The notes under the pieces: model-generated
What the model was told of the DNA's origin: nothing
Seen by the model: the letters and a program-made list of their open reading frames with translations, nothing else
Databases searched by the model: none
Program-made: the position numbers and the translations under genes
Part shown: positions 24,126 to 36,962 of the stretch, in pieces
Layout: each line of letters opens with the position of its first letter
How positions within the stretch are numbered: the first letter of the stretch is position 1
Source of the DNA: Agaricus subrufescens
Taxonomy: Eukaryota; Basidiomycota; Agaricomycetes; Agaricales; Agaricaceae
DNA: 64,000 nucleotides
Reading direction: 5' to 3'
Assembly: GCA_029945375.1 (NCBI GenBank)
Contig: CM057065.1
Location: 186,001-250,000 of the forward strand

Positions 24126-25846
24126 ATGTGATTAGTTTTTTTTTCTTTCTTTTTGGAGAAGATGGACTGGGGAAACTTTGGTTTCTTTGATATCAGTATG
24201 GTTTTTTTTTTTGGTTTTTCTTTTTTTTGGTGTTTGCGTTTTTGTTGTCGACTTTGTATTATTTTCCTTTTATACATATATATATTCTTTTGGTGGGCAT
24301 TTGTCTAAGTAATTGGTGATTTTTTTTTTGTCGTGGTTTCTTGTCTTTTTTTTATGTAGTATATTGATATGGTTCATGCGCTGAAGTGGTTTTGAGGACC
24401 GGACCGTTTGAAGGATGATCGTGCGTTCCAAGTTTATCACGATTATGTACTTGTCTATATAAGTGATGTCCTGGACAAAGTAACGTTTTGCGCAAAGCAC
24501 GATGGATACTTGATTTAAGCTATCCATACCGATTATGTCTGTCTACCTTCGATGAACTATCACTGGAGGTTTCCTTTCTTCCCCTACTCAAGGCGACGGC
24601 GTCCGGTCGGTTTGCTAAGGTATTGTACGTATGGAGCTATGAATAGATCATCCGGAGATGACGGCGATTGGGAGAGACGGCGTTTGAAAGAAGAGCCTGT
24701 CGACTCGGAAAGTGCCTCGTCCCTCCCCATCAAATGTCTGTAGTACTTTTTTTTTATTTTAGGATGACTTTGATTTATGCGTTTCGTCTTCCCCATTTAG
24801 TGGATTGATCGAGGACGTTTTTTTGGTTTGAAGGGTTAGTAAAAAATTGATGAGATCAGGGTCTGATTATTTCAAGGATTGCTTACCGGTTCTGGGTGAA
24901 GGGGAGTTTTTCATTGAATGATGTATCACTAGTGTAGGGGGGAGTGTGAGTGGCGACGGCACCGAGAAGGAACTGTTCTTACGAATATGTCTCCTTTCAT
25001 TGGGTTGGATGTACTAAGGACGGGCCGGAAGAAATTTCAGGTGACAGTGGGTGTTTTACTAAAAACATGGTCACTAGATACTTGTTTTTAAAACTGCGGT
25101 CCGATTACGTCGCGTGCCTCCTATGAACTCTAACTGACCCAAATGCGTGATTTTTTTTTTTTGTTCGGATTCAAGAGGTTTGGAGTTTAGGCTGATATCC
25201 GAGTTTTTATTCTTATTGTTGTGTGGTTGAAACTAGATCGGGCGGGCGGGGATGACGGGGAGAAGGGGAAGAAGTGTCCAACTTGATTTTCGTTGCCACA
25301 CACAGTGTCTTGGTCGCGGAGCTCCTTCAGAAGATTTCGCTTGGGGATCATGATGGTCGTGTGATATAGCAGAATGAGGTACTATACGGCCTTTTTGGCA
25401 CTCGGTCGTTCTTCAGGGGGAAAGGACTGAGCGATTGATCAGAATACTGGTATTAGTATGGGCTATAGTTATACCTGTTGGGACGGAGACTGGACCACGA
25501 GTTGGCTCGATTCCTCATTTACCGGCTACATCAGTTTATCGGACAGGAGATGATGTCGGCCGTGGGGGCCCGGTCGTCCTATCGTCACCGTGACTACAGG
25601 GTTCTATCCTCGTTTCACGGAGGCCCCGTTGTCAAACGCAGCATACCTCAGTTACGATTTCGTGTATTAATGTAGTAGTGGCTGTCAGCTTCATCGCCCG
25701 AGATTTCGTATCTGAGATTCTGTTTTTTTGTTGTAACTAATTGTAAGTGCTGTTGCTGTGGTGTCACATCAATTTTGTAGCGAACAACCGTCGAAGTTCT
25801 AGAAAGTCAAGGGAGGCGTTCATGTCATGCTACCGTTCCCCGTTCA
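24126..25846. other. intergenic, no gene recognised
   Basis: T-rich 3' flank of the kinesin, then 1.2 kb without a convincing reading frame. Open frames at 24552-24743 and 25478-25675 have no partners or motifs. Confidence 0.45.
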
Positions 25847-26415
25847 TTAGTAGTATAGTACTTCACTCGCCGGCTGTGGGAATATTGCTACCACTGTTTC
25901 GTTTTTGCTGATTCGGCGTAATGCGTACATCAAAATGCAGCTTCTCATCAGACTCCAGGCTTCGAATTTCACTAGATTGCCGGAAAATGATTCTTCGCAA
26001 TAGACATCTCGTACTTTGAATTGATTACATATAGTGCGACTGTATGGAGGTTCATTATGCATAATTGATATAGCACAAATACGGGCGCATTGTCGCAGCC
26101 AAACTAACTTCCAGGTAGTTGGCGGCTTATCTATCAGGGTTTTATTAGTTCGTTCCCAGGAGACGGCGTACTGATTTATGCCGATTCGGGGGAGCATTGT
26201 TTTTAGATATTCATCGGTGCACCATATATACCATCTGATCTCACCATGACATAGCGCGTGTCGTAATCCCAACAATTGCGAAGGGACCACGACCTTCGTA
26301 GGATCTGCCGAAACGATGGTATCTACAAAGACGGGCAATCTTTCGGGGAGAGGTTGCTATCCATAGATGTGAGCCAACCCTCGAGGTCTAATCCAAAGAG
26401 CATGAATCATGCCAG
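25847..26415 (-). pseudogene. unassigned ORF with one in-frame stop
   Basis: A minus-strand frame of about 190 codons. An ATG near 26412 opens MIHALWIRPRGLAHIYG. A single TAG then interrupts, and the frame continues QPLPERLPVFVDTIVS without a break for about 165 codons to 25847. Composition is protein-like (several Trp and Cys; LRQCARICAISIMHNEPPY). I do not recognise the family. It may be a recently disabled gene or exon, or the TAG may lie in a small intron; no clear donor/acceptor pair was found around it. Confidence 0.3.
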
Positions 26416-26886
26416 AAGCTCAAGTGCGCTGGAAAAGGATTTCTCACGATCTGTTACAGCTATTGAGTAAAAAAAATGCAAACATTTCGATTTTGCTAAC
26501 CCACAAGCTAACGAGCCAAGTGACCCCCATCCAGGACGTCCCCTTGCTACATGTTACATGTAGCCACATGCGGTACCCACACTGTAAGTACTTTTATTGT
26601 CTTTGGACACCAGCTTACAGCGCTTGGGAATTCACACTCCTTATTTGGAATTTCTGCTAATAATAGTACACTAACATCTATGTTTATCGCACGAAACAAC
26701 CAATTACACCTAGTTTCTGACACAGGGGCCGTTCGGCAGTGTTGGGAAGAATGTGCCATATCAATTATAGCTGCTGCGCGTTTCCCACCACCCACTCCAA
26801 ACTGCTGGCGTACCCACTTGTATTAATTCCACCACCACTGACCGACACAACTCTCATTTCCATCCAACTACCCCCACCCGCTGACC

Positions 26887-28002
26887 ATGTCCGATTTTAT
26901 CACGTCCCCATTGTCACCTGTGGAGAAACGGGCGAGGGATCACGCGCTCCTATGTAGCATCGGTTTCCTAATACTTTTGCCTATTGGAGTGTTGGTTGCC
27001 AGATACACGCGGACTTTTACCAGAACGTAAGCAGGATTCTCGATGTGCTTTCCATGTTCCTAGTTCCTGGTTTTCGGCCATGTGCGGTGCTCCGGCAAAG
27101 CCCTGGTGTAGATCCAGAGTGTGATGAACAATGGCTCATCATGACTCAATTTGACTTCTGGTTCATTCACGCCCATTGAAGCCGGGACTAACACTGTTGT
27201 AGCTGGTTCTGGACGCATTGGATCATACAATTTCTCATTTCTGGTCCGATCATTTTCGCTGGAGTTGCTTTAGGATATATGACCGGAAATGACCTTCACA
27301 TTGCCGCGTTCAGCGACGCTCACCAGAGAGTCGGCTTAACCTTACTCGTCCTCTACCTTGTGCAGGCTCTTTTAGGCCCGTTCATTCATTTCTTCAAGTT
27401 CCCCGTTTTCCGCGGGCACAGGCCTCCGCAAAATTACTTGCATATCGCGATTGGGATTACAATTTTCATTTTGGCTGCCTATCAGGTTCGTCCCGACTCT
27501 CGTCACTTTAAAATAAGCTTTTTGGAGGGGCGCACTATTGCAGCGCTGAGTCATTACATCGTCGTATCGGCCAATGACCTTTGAAAGTCAAGCTCCACCT
27601 TCATGTTGTTTTGTTCTTCATTTATGATTTCTATTTTAAGACCGCCTTTGACCGTCCGAGGTACTGAACGTTGAACCCCTTTTGTTTTAGGTTCACTACG
27701 GTCTGTATACTCAATGGACGGTAGTCTCCCAAGGCTTGCATCTCGTGCCCGATTCCGCCAAGGATGCGTGGCGGGCACTCATCATTGTAAGCTTCTGGAT
27801 CTGCTTAGAAAATAGTAATTAATCCGGACTAACAATTCTCCCATTTGGGCGATATTAACAATAGATATTTTGGGCCTTGTATGTCCTGGGACTGTGCTTG
27901 TTACCCAAACAGCTGGCGCTGGAAAGACAAGGGAGGTCGGAGATGAAGCTAAGGGAAACGGATGATCGCACAGACAAAGAGGACGCACACAAGTCAGGTT
28001 AA
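26887..28002 (+). CDS. cytochrome b561-type transmembrane protein
   Basis: Small membrane protein of the cytochrome b561/ferric-reductase transmembrane group, which moves electrons across a membrane through two haems. Start at ATG 26887 (MSDFITSPLSPVEKRARDH). Helices: HALLCSIGFLILLPIGVLVA; after a ~190-nt intron, WFWTHWIIQFLISGPIIFAG; then DAHQRVGLTLLVLYLVQALL; NYLHIAIGITIFILAAYQ; and a last helix IFWALYVLGLCLLP. His residues in HALL, HWII, DAHQR and YLHIA are candidate haem ligands. A charged tail ends at 28002. Four exons, about 215 residues. No N-terminal DOMON domain is present, unlike many fungal relatives. A TATA box is not obvious. Confidence 0.82.
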
Positions 28003-28326
28003 AAGCAAGGTAGCTACCATTGGCTATATACAAGACAGAACGGTTATGGAATACAGGGAACTCGGTCACGGAGATATAGATACACTAGATAAGGACACTT
28101 GTGCTACAGAGAGGCAATCTGAAACTCTTAATAAACAGGAAAAATTTCTATGGGCATTCGATGCTGTGCAACCTTCAGCACGATGAAAGCGGAATGGCTA
28201 CAGCCGGAAAATGAAGGGGCCCAAAAATATATACACCTCAGAACTGGGAAAACAGGGTTTCGATCATCTTGAATATTAATCGCGAGGGGACTTGGCGCTT
28301 GAAAACTTCCACGAATGATGGAACCT
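28003..28326. other. convergent 3' intergenic region
   Basis: The space between the ends of two genes that read towards each other. No coding signal was found. Confidence 0.5.
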
Positions 28327-29295
28327 CTAACGATATTGACCTGTAGGGTTCTGTTGAGTGGAATTTCCGCCATCACTGCCGTAATGCATCTCGCTGGTCC
28401 AAGTAACACTAGATGCAGAAGGGGGGGAAGCATCAGGGTTTTCTTGACCATAAGTCATCATATATGGATTATACGGGACCTGTCTAGGAATAGTGTGAGG
28501 CATGTTAATGTTGGCTGGGCTACTGGTGTCGGGGCACTGTTGGGACGAGGATTGACCGGGAGTATCATAGGAGTGGGGTGAAACCATTTCTTGGCCATAA
28601 TGGACCTGAGGATGCATAGGTGGGACAGCCGGAATAGCTAGTCCAAAAGGAACAGCCGAAGGACTCAATCCAAGAAAAGCCGGAAAGGGCCTATCAAAGA
28701 ATAAAGCCCCAACTAAAAGAGAGCTCGAGTTCTGGGCCGGATATATGATCATACCGGCACCACGAAGAGCAGGGGTTCCCCATGGAGCAATAGCGACCTT
28801 GTTGATGAAAAAATTAAACCAATCACAAGATCCTCGTTTTATGACATTTAGCTTACCGTCTCATTCTCGGACAAAACCGTGGATAAAGTGCGGAACATGA
28901 TTTCGTTGGCTGAGCTAAGCCTACTGTCGCGGATATGTCGATTAGCGACGAAAGTGCACAACGGAGGCTGGTGCTGGCCAACGTGGGCGACTACTTCATG
29001 TAAGACCCTCCTTTCGTGCAAAACACGCGCAAAGAAGTGGGGTGGCCAATCGCTGATTCTACTGCGGCATAATCACATTAGTTTTGCATGCGCAACGGGA
29101 AATCCCATCGCACCTATCACCGTCGATCTCGAGCGCGGCAACTTGTACTTCCTGACTTCCAGCTCTATCGGAGGGCCTGGTGCCACTCACAATGATGCTG
29201 CCTCGCCATGGGACAACGGGTGGGGAGTGGAGGACCTGCGACTGATCGACAGGAGAGGGCACGAGTGAATGATTAGTGGGGAGGTGGTAGACCAT
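28327..29295 (-). CDS. hypothetical protein, possibly Med25/SPOC-like domain
   Basis: Three exons can be joined. The first (29295 to about 29114) starts MVYHLPTNHSL and includes PWRGSIIVSGTRPSD and SQEVQVAALEIDGDR. The second (about 29061-28860) has SDWPPHFFARVLHERRVLHE and ANEIMFRTLSTVLSE. The third (about 28803-28327) starts VAIAPWGTPALRGAGMIIYP, then LLVGALFFDRPFPAFLG and a Pro/Ser/Gln-rich tail. Donors and acceptors are standard and the frame is kept, so I regard this as a real gene of about 280 residues. The beta-rich pattern (W-x-G start, VQV strand, WP, then IAPWGTP, GMIIYP and LLVGALF) resembles the activator-interacting domain of Mediator subunit 25, related to SPOC folds. That is inference from pattern memory. 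A missing upstream VWA-coding part was looked for in 29.3-30.2 kb and not found. Confidence 0.5.
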
Positions 29296-32200
29296 TCTAG
29301 AGATGTCGAAAAACTCTCATGGAGTCTCGCCTTTAACTGTTCTGATTAACTAGGTGGGGAAAATTTGATGAATGCAAACTCAGGGACCTTACCAGGCCAG
29401 GAGAAAGGTGATTACCCCAAAGGCAGGACGCACTTGAAGTCGAACCGACAATCACAGTTTGGGCAATGCAGAATTACATATTCAACCTGAGTTGGCTATA
29501 TGGAGACAGCGTCCCGGAGTTGTATTTAGTAAAATCATTTTGGCCTGGAGACGGGGATCTGCGATTGAGTTTAGGATAAAGACTACCCATCGGGACGGAT
29601 CAGGATAGATCTTGCGTTGCATTCTTATCAATGGACACTGAGGTCAATTTACCTACCATCTATGTTATGGCAAGGATGTATCTGTACCTGTCACACTGAG
29701 CCTAACAATAGCTGACAATTAGGCAGCATTCACGTTAAAGTCCTGGTAATGTCAGAAACTTTACAGAGGGGCCGGAGTCGTCATATTCAGGGCTCAAGTA
29801 CGACATTTACAAGGGCGACAGCTAGCTGAGAAGCCACAGGGTCAAGCCTATGAGTAAAACAGAGAAGCGGGGTTCCAGGTAGGGTAGCATTGGATAGCTT
29901 TTGGCCAACATGCCCAAGAAGGCCCAAGATATTTGGGGGTTGTTCAATGATGCAACACAGTATAATACAATCAAGGGCCCAATGGCAACGGTCCTCGCCC
30001 ACGAGCTTTAGAGGTAACCGACGACTTCGCAGTGAGAAGGGGAATGGGAATACGAAGACGGCGACGACTGACAATACTGAAAGTTCTGAGTCGTGAAGAT
30101 CGGAGTCATTTGACATTGCCAGTGGCGGAACAGCCACGTTCTAGCCACGTGGTTCGGGACGTCTGAACAACGTGGCCCGCGGCGGTCCGCAATACAGGAA
30201 CTCCGACATTTATTCTTGTGAAGATGTTTGTCCGCATTGAGTATGTATTTTATCGAGAAACTGCTTCTTTCTTGCGACACGACGAAAGTCCATTTAGGGT
30301 TTTAACTGCGAAAGTCCCATGGCCTACCGGGCTACTCTTGTGTGAATCGCCACCTGAATATGATGACTGAGCGGTAGGTATATGGGGTCGCCTCGATTCA
30401 GCACCCTTCCCAATTATTCAATTACATTCAAATCTACTCTGAATCGGGTCTGTTCTTCTAGCGCAGTGTTTCCGCTGAAATCGAGAAAGTAAATAGTCAC
30501 TGTCAGTCAGAGAATCGGTTTAAATCACCCTAATTACGTGAAATTTCCTCTTAGCTCAGAGACCCCGTTAGTGCTCCTCAGGCGCTCTCCAGACCCCATC
30601 TCCAGTGGTTAAAACGTTCATGGGCCTTTCTTGCCAGAAGTCAATCCTGACCATTTCGTCATCGGCCTCCGTTTTATGCTTATGTGTCATTGGTGTAACA
30701 CCACTATGGACTTGACAACCTGGCGCTTTTCCTCAATAGGATAAGATCTCGATATAGATCTCATCGAATAAAGCCAAGACGTTCCTCGAACTTCCCCTCT
30801 TAGCAAACGAGGGATGGTCGCTTGAATCAGATGTAAATGTTCGTATCTCAAGCCGGACGGCATTAGGTAACTGCAGCCCATTCATAGCGCATTTGCAAGG
30901 CTTTGTTCATCTGGTATCCACTGATTAAACGGCATACCATTGAAAGCACTGGTCCACACCACCACACTGATATAACACTCCGCTATATGGCTCCACGGCA
31001 TCACGAGAATGGCGTTTCGCTCAGAGTTGTACCTGTATCGTGAGTACATGGATTCTGCTGGATACGACAAGTTTCGGTACGTAACTAGGCTGTGAGGCTC
31101 TGAAGCGAACTCGCTTCCTTTGACCTGTAACCATTTTTGTCGTGCCTGTGAACGTATTTCGGTCCCGTTCCTCGCATGTTTCTGAAGTCAACATTCAGAC
31201 TTTAGCACCGATCCTGGAGGTGCTCATTACCACACTACAGCTAGGCACACTAACCCCGGAATCACTTCGTATGACCTTGAATTGTTTCTCACTCGCCGCT
31301 CCACAGCCATGACTCCATGTAGTATGGTAGGAGGGTGGCGGGACGCCGATATACCCTGACGGTCGCTGCAATTTTATTATTGGGTTGGTGGGAGAGGCTT
31401 TCCCACTGTTAAGCCGACCTGATTTCTGACTCAAATATCTGTTTATTGAGCGATCCCATGAAAATCCGGGGTAACTCTACGCCAAAGAAGTAAGCTTTCG
31501 TCCGAAAAGGTATTAATAACGCCCGTTGCAATAGAGACTTATACAAAAGAGACTCTCGCGACCGTGGCAGTATTGGCGAGAAACCCGTTTGGGGTGCATT
31601 GACAGTACCTGCTAGCCATTGTTGAAACGTAAAACATACAGGGACTGCTACATATAACTCCATTTAGATTGGCATTGATTTACGATCAGAGAGGTGAAAT
31701 GTTTACCTTTTTTACAACATATCCTTTGACGCCATACTTGCACATAATTACTGCAAGTATGATACAAAAATACCTCGTTCGCTTCGGCTACCCGAATCGA
31801 ATGCCAATTGAAACCCATTTTGACACTATGCTATGAGGGCACAGATGACAATCACAATGCAAACCAACTCGTTAGCAGCGGAGCTTTACCGAGAGCGGGG
31901 CGGCGAAGTGAGACACAGACCATTTTGGCCAAGTCATCGCGGCAAAAAAGAAAGAAAAAAGCACACTCATGACTCAATAGTTTGCGCTGTCGAGTTTTCA
32001 CTCGACGCCGAGAATCGTTACTATGGAGTCTTGTCAAATGGAGTACTTCGAAGGACCTTGCGAAAGCATGATGGTCGCTTTTACCGTGGAGATGAGTAGA
32101 TTGAACCATAAAGCGACTTCTTTCAGAAGCTCTGGCAAGCAACCAGGATTAAAAAGCACCCCAAGCTCACAGGCCAATGACCTATGAATGAACTGGAATA

Positions 32201-34097
32201 AGTGTATGAACTCAAAAAACCTTGGAAACAATCACTTAACCAAAGTGACAATAAGCTTCTTTACTTCTGATCTTAGATTCAACTCAACTTAAAAAAAGAC
32301 AGGTTCTGCATTAAAAAAGGAAGCCGAGTATATTTACGGACTATGAATCACGAATCGAGGTCCTTGGTGCTTCTCTCTCAAAGGGACAATTAAACCCTGC
32401 CCATGCGAAGAACATGGGAGCTTATATACACAGGGTTTCTGTGACGACTTGCTTAGACGGCATGTGCCACGAGCTGGATGGCAATTGTTCCGGGTCATGC
32501 TGTCACGTAGACGCATAGCAATTATAAAAATGCTCACCTGACAGCTTGCTGGCACAGTTATCATAAAACACCTCATATCCACAGATCAAAACTCTGAGCC
32601 ACCCTCGCTCATCATAGCAAACTTACCTAACATCAGCTACAGAAAACATCTGTTAACAATCTGGTGAGTGATCGGGGTTTGATAATGAACTCACTGTTCT
32701 CACTTCAACTAAGTATAAAGGTTCATATGCCAAGAACAGATCATTATCATACACCTTACGCCATTCTTGAAGTGAAAGCCGAGCGTATATGCATCTAAGA
32801 CGGAGTTAGAATCCAGGAGACCTATTGATTGTCATGACAAGAGGTCCCTTGATGTGTTTTTCCCATTCGTGAATCTATTTTGTTCAGCATAACGATCGTT
32901 TTTTTTAATAATCACGCAATTGTTACCTAGCAATTCTATTGTGAGAAAAGTTCCTTGAGAATGCAAGAGAGAAACTGTCAGAGGATGGCGTTGTGGCAGG
33001 GCCATCTGTCTGGCTTGGCGACTAAAACATGAGAAATCGATGAGGATAGAGTAACGTTGCACTGAACCTGCACTGAATGCCCAGTGGCATGCGGATACAA
33101 GGCTTCCATATCAGGCAACCTACTCTACCCAATCACACCCTTTGATAACCTCGTGGCCATGTTAAAGCGGCTCATCCTTGTTTCCATTATCCACGCTATT
33201 CCACGCTAGCTTGCATCGATCCTGCGTCAATCCGTATTGGGCGTCTTCGCAGTAGCCCGATCAGAACTCTAAAACTTTTTATTGAGTATTGAGTATATCA
33301 CTGATCATGAGTAGTTGGTTCTGAACCTGAAGTTCATAACCACGTTGCAATACCGCCCAATATTCGCACAATTGCATCTGAGCTTAAACTCATTGATCAA
33401 CTCCGGTTCGGTCATATCAGTACCAAATGAATTACACTGACTTCGAAATTTACATCCGCGACAAATTTCCCAGAGTGACATAGTGACGAAAATTTCCGAA
33501 TGATACGTGAACATCAAGTGAACATCCAAACATATTTTGAAAACAGGGGATCTGTATCACCCCTGTTGAAGGTCGCCTGTGGAGCATGGGTGTACATACG
33601 GATATAGCACGGTGCCACTGATAAGAACCCTGGAAAAGCTTCGTGAATTGGCGAATCAGATCCAAGACGTTTCATTATGCTTGGGCAGATAAAGCACCTG
33701 TCAAAGGTCCTTCCCTCAGACTATACTTGTTTCATTTGGGAGGTTTTACAATCGACCCGAAAATTTTCTAGAGACTTCTGCTACAAGATCAAAATGAACT
33801 TAAATTCGCGGGAGAGTTGTCTCCTTACGATATGGGAAATGAAATAGGAAATATATGAAGTGGAAAAGTAAATATTTTCGAACCTCTGATCAGTCAATTG
33901 AGAGTCGGCCATAGTGAGTTTAGGTCTTCTTGACGATTCACAGAAGAAACTGGTCGACTGATGCTTGGCCGGAGATAATTCATCGAGGCATTACAGTTTA
34001 TTTGTCCCCTAGACAATAATCAGTGCCCCATTTTACGAAAATTTAGAGTGACGTTACCGGAAGTACAATAGTAGATATATCAACCAGACTCCGAGAA
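29296..34097. other. gene-poor 4.8 kb stretch
   Basis: No gene was recognised on either strand. Open frames such as 29787-30137 (-), 31409-31663 (-) and 31852-32142 (-) show no domain, no convincing splicing and no similarity to the rest of the window. No poly(A) tract, terminal repeat or retroelement protein was seen, so it is not an obvious transposon graveyard either. Confidence 0.45.
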
Positions 34098-35273
34098 CTA
34101 TGGAGTCCTCACTCTTTCTAGTAACGCGTTGATTAAACCCGGCGCATCGTTGGTTTGGATATATGTGTCAGTAAGTTCTGATAAATTGCTATCAACGCCA
34201 GACACATCAACTGTCGCAAGTTGATGTGTATTTGGCAGAAATACCAGCGTGACTTCCACAAGTCTCTGCTCGACGTGGTATACAAGTCGAACTTCATTAT
34301 CAGAGACGGATTCCGATTCGATAAGACCTCGCAAGTCCCGATGAAGCTGTAACGAAGCTGTTAACCTAGTAAAATTTTTATTTATTTACCGGGTCTATAG
34401 ATTAGTGACACACGTACCATTCGTAAAGTGGCTCGATGCGTGGGTCATCCTCCCTCACATCTGCTGCTTTACTTTTGACCAACTTCTCCGCCTCTGCACG
34501 GTTGACTCGCACTTTCTCCAACTCGACATTACCCACTTTAACTTCCTCTTTAGACTTCTGCGCATCGTTTCGAATAGTATCGACCAGATCACTAAGTTCC
34601 TGCATCTCCGTTATTTGATCGCCAGCCTTTTTTTCAGCGGCAGCGATCGTGAGTCGGGGTTGCGGGTGCGTTTGTCGTAGTCGCGTAAGTTTCAGCCGTG
34701 TGTCAATAATTTTCTGGGCAAGTACAGCGGCTTTATCAGCAGTGGCTTTGCTTTTGTCGTAGTCTTCTTGAACGAGCGGTGAAAGAGTGCGGATGTTATA
34801 ATGCATTTCACTCAAACGCATTTTAACCCCCTTGAGTTTCGCTTTCTTTTCTTCATTCGCGATATCCCGTTCTTTGATATCGTCTGCGGTGACGATAGGG
34901 GCATCGTCGATATCACTGACGATAGACTTTACATAGCGATCTTTAGCATTTTGTTCGAGGAATTGGAATTTGAGCTTTCGCAGGAATTGCTGAAAAATGG
35001 GAGTACTATCAACAATAAACGCATTAAATCCAGAGTAAAGTCAAAGCATACTGTTTGAGCGACAAGGTTAGCCGCGATAGCACTTGGGTCCCGGTCTTCA
35101 GACCCCTCGAAATCGATACCAGATTCCTCAGGGTCGAGTTTGTTGAACTCGATAGGATTCCGGAGGAGACGAAGATTAGCGTTGACTTGCTCAAACTCGG
35201 ACTTGATGTTTTCTGAGACTTGGAGAATTCGCTCCTGCTCCTGTTGGAATTCGAGAGAGGGTCGGCTGGTCAT
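34098..35273 (-). CDS. sos7: kinetochore protein Sos7-like
   Basis: Coiled-coil kinetochore protein. In fission yeast Sos7 works with the Mis12/Spc7 part of the outer kinetochore during chromosome segregation. Three exons (35273-35052, 34989-34418, 34365-34098) with two 52-62 nt introns give 353 residues. The N-terminal family segment reads SEFEQVNANLRLLRNPIEFN, then LDPEESGIDFEGSEDRDPSA and an AANLVAQTQFLRKLKFQFLE helix. Long heptad-like coiled coil fills the middle (residues about 110-260; many Lys/Glu/Leu), followed by a compact C-terminal part (EVRLVYHVEQRLVEVTLVF). The start is fixed by the first ATG in the conserved region. No damage seen. Confidence 0.82.
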
Positions 35274-35535
35274 CGTTGCTCGCGTTGATCAGACGCGTCG
35301 AGCGCGAAACATAAACCACGTGCTGCCATAAACAAGAGTTCTTATGTAATTTAATTTCGGTAGTTCGGCCCGGTGACTAATCGTTCCACTCAGTCGGGTC
35401 ATTTATCTGGAGCAATAGATTCAAGCAAGTGAGGTGTGCAACAACATGATAGTATTGTAGGGTCCGATGTGTAAATTGCGAAGGACATGAGGACATATAT
35501 CAAGAAGGCGAAGAGAGTCATAATATGAGATCAAC

Positions 35536-36962
35536 TCAAGTGCTAAAGAAACTGCTATGTCGAGAATGGCCAGGACTGTTTCCTAGTGGACTCGCATCAT
35601 CTGAATCGGTCAACTTTTTATTTGCAGAAGCGTGCTCTGGGCCTCCGCATAACCAAACTCTTATCAAGTCCTATTTATCGCACGTAGAATGAGAAAACAA
35701 CAGACAGAAAATTAAGAATGGGGAGCCTAACTTACCGGCTGACTCCCAAAAATGAGTAATGCGAGAAGGGGTACTGAGGTGTATTTTGAGACATTGCCAA
35801 ACCTTGATGTGCCTGAATAAAATGAACGTACCGCATGCAAGAAGTATATCAAACACCGCGTCGAACTCACATGTGATGACGAGTACGACTGCTAGTCTGG
35901 TGCAAGAACTGTGACGTTAGTCGCCTCGTATAGTTCCAAGAAAACTTACAATAAAGTCAAGAAGCCAATGATACTAAATACGAACACACGGAGTAACATG
36001 GACAAAGGAGTGCCAGCTTGGAGTAAAAATCTTCGATTTCGAATGATTCGGTATGCAAGCATACCTTACATAAAGTGTCATTCATTTTATGAAGAATATA
36101 TGCGGAAATCCGGGATGACTCACTCAGCAGAGAAATGATCGCTGCCGCTGCCACCATCACCGCAATAGAGACTATCCGAGATCTGAAAGAATGAACGACC
36201 GTCATTTAAAGTTCCCGCCCTCTCATGCCGTTGAGACGTACATTGAATCCACATTCGAATTACAATAAGTTCCTGTCTGTGACCTTTGAACGGTTTCAGG
36301 ATGGTGGACAGCGAACTGAACGTTACTTGAGTATCTGATCGGAGATGATGACTTAAAACGTACCACAACTATCCCGATGACAACTACGTCCCATACGAGG
36401 TACGGGACGGAAATGAGCTTGAGATTAAGTCAATTTCGGCCACCCCATACATGAATGAATCAAAACGTGCCATCAGTTCGGTCCAAGGCCGCTTTTTGGG
36501 GGTGGATGTATATAGCAGTGTACGGAAACTCAGGAACATCTACTATTTGTCAGGCCTGGTTCATAAACATATGTGAGCACTTACATGAATAACGAGGGCA
36601 AGTGTCGTACACGAAGTCCTGAAAAACCGCACAATTTAGAAGACAAGTATGTGAGAAGAAATGTTGGTGGGCACTGACAACACAGGCGCGGCGTATATCA
36701 ACGCGCTCTGGATCGTGCAGAGCATGTGGTCTGGAGGATCAACTTGTTGTCCGGCAAAAAATAATAGAGTATAGCAGATACACGAAAAAATCCAGGACAC
36801 AGTAAAGTTATACCATGTCGAATGGCGTTTGACATGTCTGCTTATAAGGGCCGTGAGCAATATCAGAACTAATCCCCCAGCACTAATGAGTTGAATAACG
36901 GTAAATGCAAGGATGGCGGGTTGGCTTGGAGGAGGTAGTCCTGATCCTAAAAATGATTCCAT
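35536..36962 (-). CDS. seven-transmembrane receptor-like protein (agaric GPCR-type family)
   Basis: Membrane protein of a large 7TM receptor-like family seen in Agaricomycetes; ligand unknown. Start at ATG 36962. The first helices are ILAFTVIQLISAGGLVLILL and STWYNFTVSWIFSCICYTLL, then FAGQQVDPPDHMLCTIQSAL. Further exons split by short introns give TTLALVIH, LISVPYLVWDVVVIGIVV, SRIVSIAVMVAAAAIISLL, and VFSIIGFL followed by VVLVITCEFDAVFDILLAC. An LLALLIFGSQP segment follows and a last exon carries DLIRVWLCGG and a Ser-rich cytoplasmic tail ending at 35536. The number of exons (about 9) and the exact borders in the middle are uncertain. The TWYNFxxSWIFSCxxYxLLFFAGQQ pattern is the best family mark. 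No clear disabling mutation. Confidence 0.65.

Noticed and set aside
23493..24277. Minus-strand open frames opposite the kinesin tail
   Set aside because: Mirror of a purine-rich low-complexity coding tail; no independent evidence.
29787..30137. 116-codon minus-strand frame considered as a VWA-coding upstream exon of the Med25-like gene
   Set aside because: No VWA motif and no workable splice to 29295; left unassigned.
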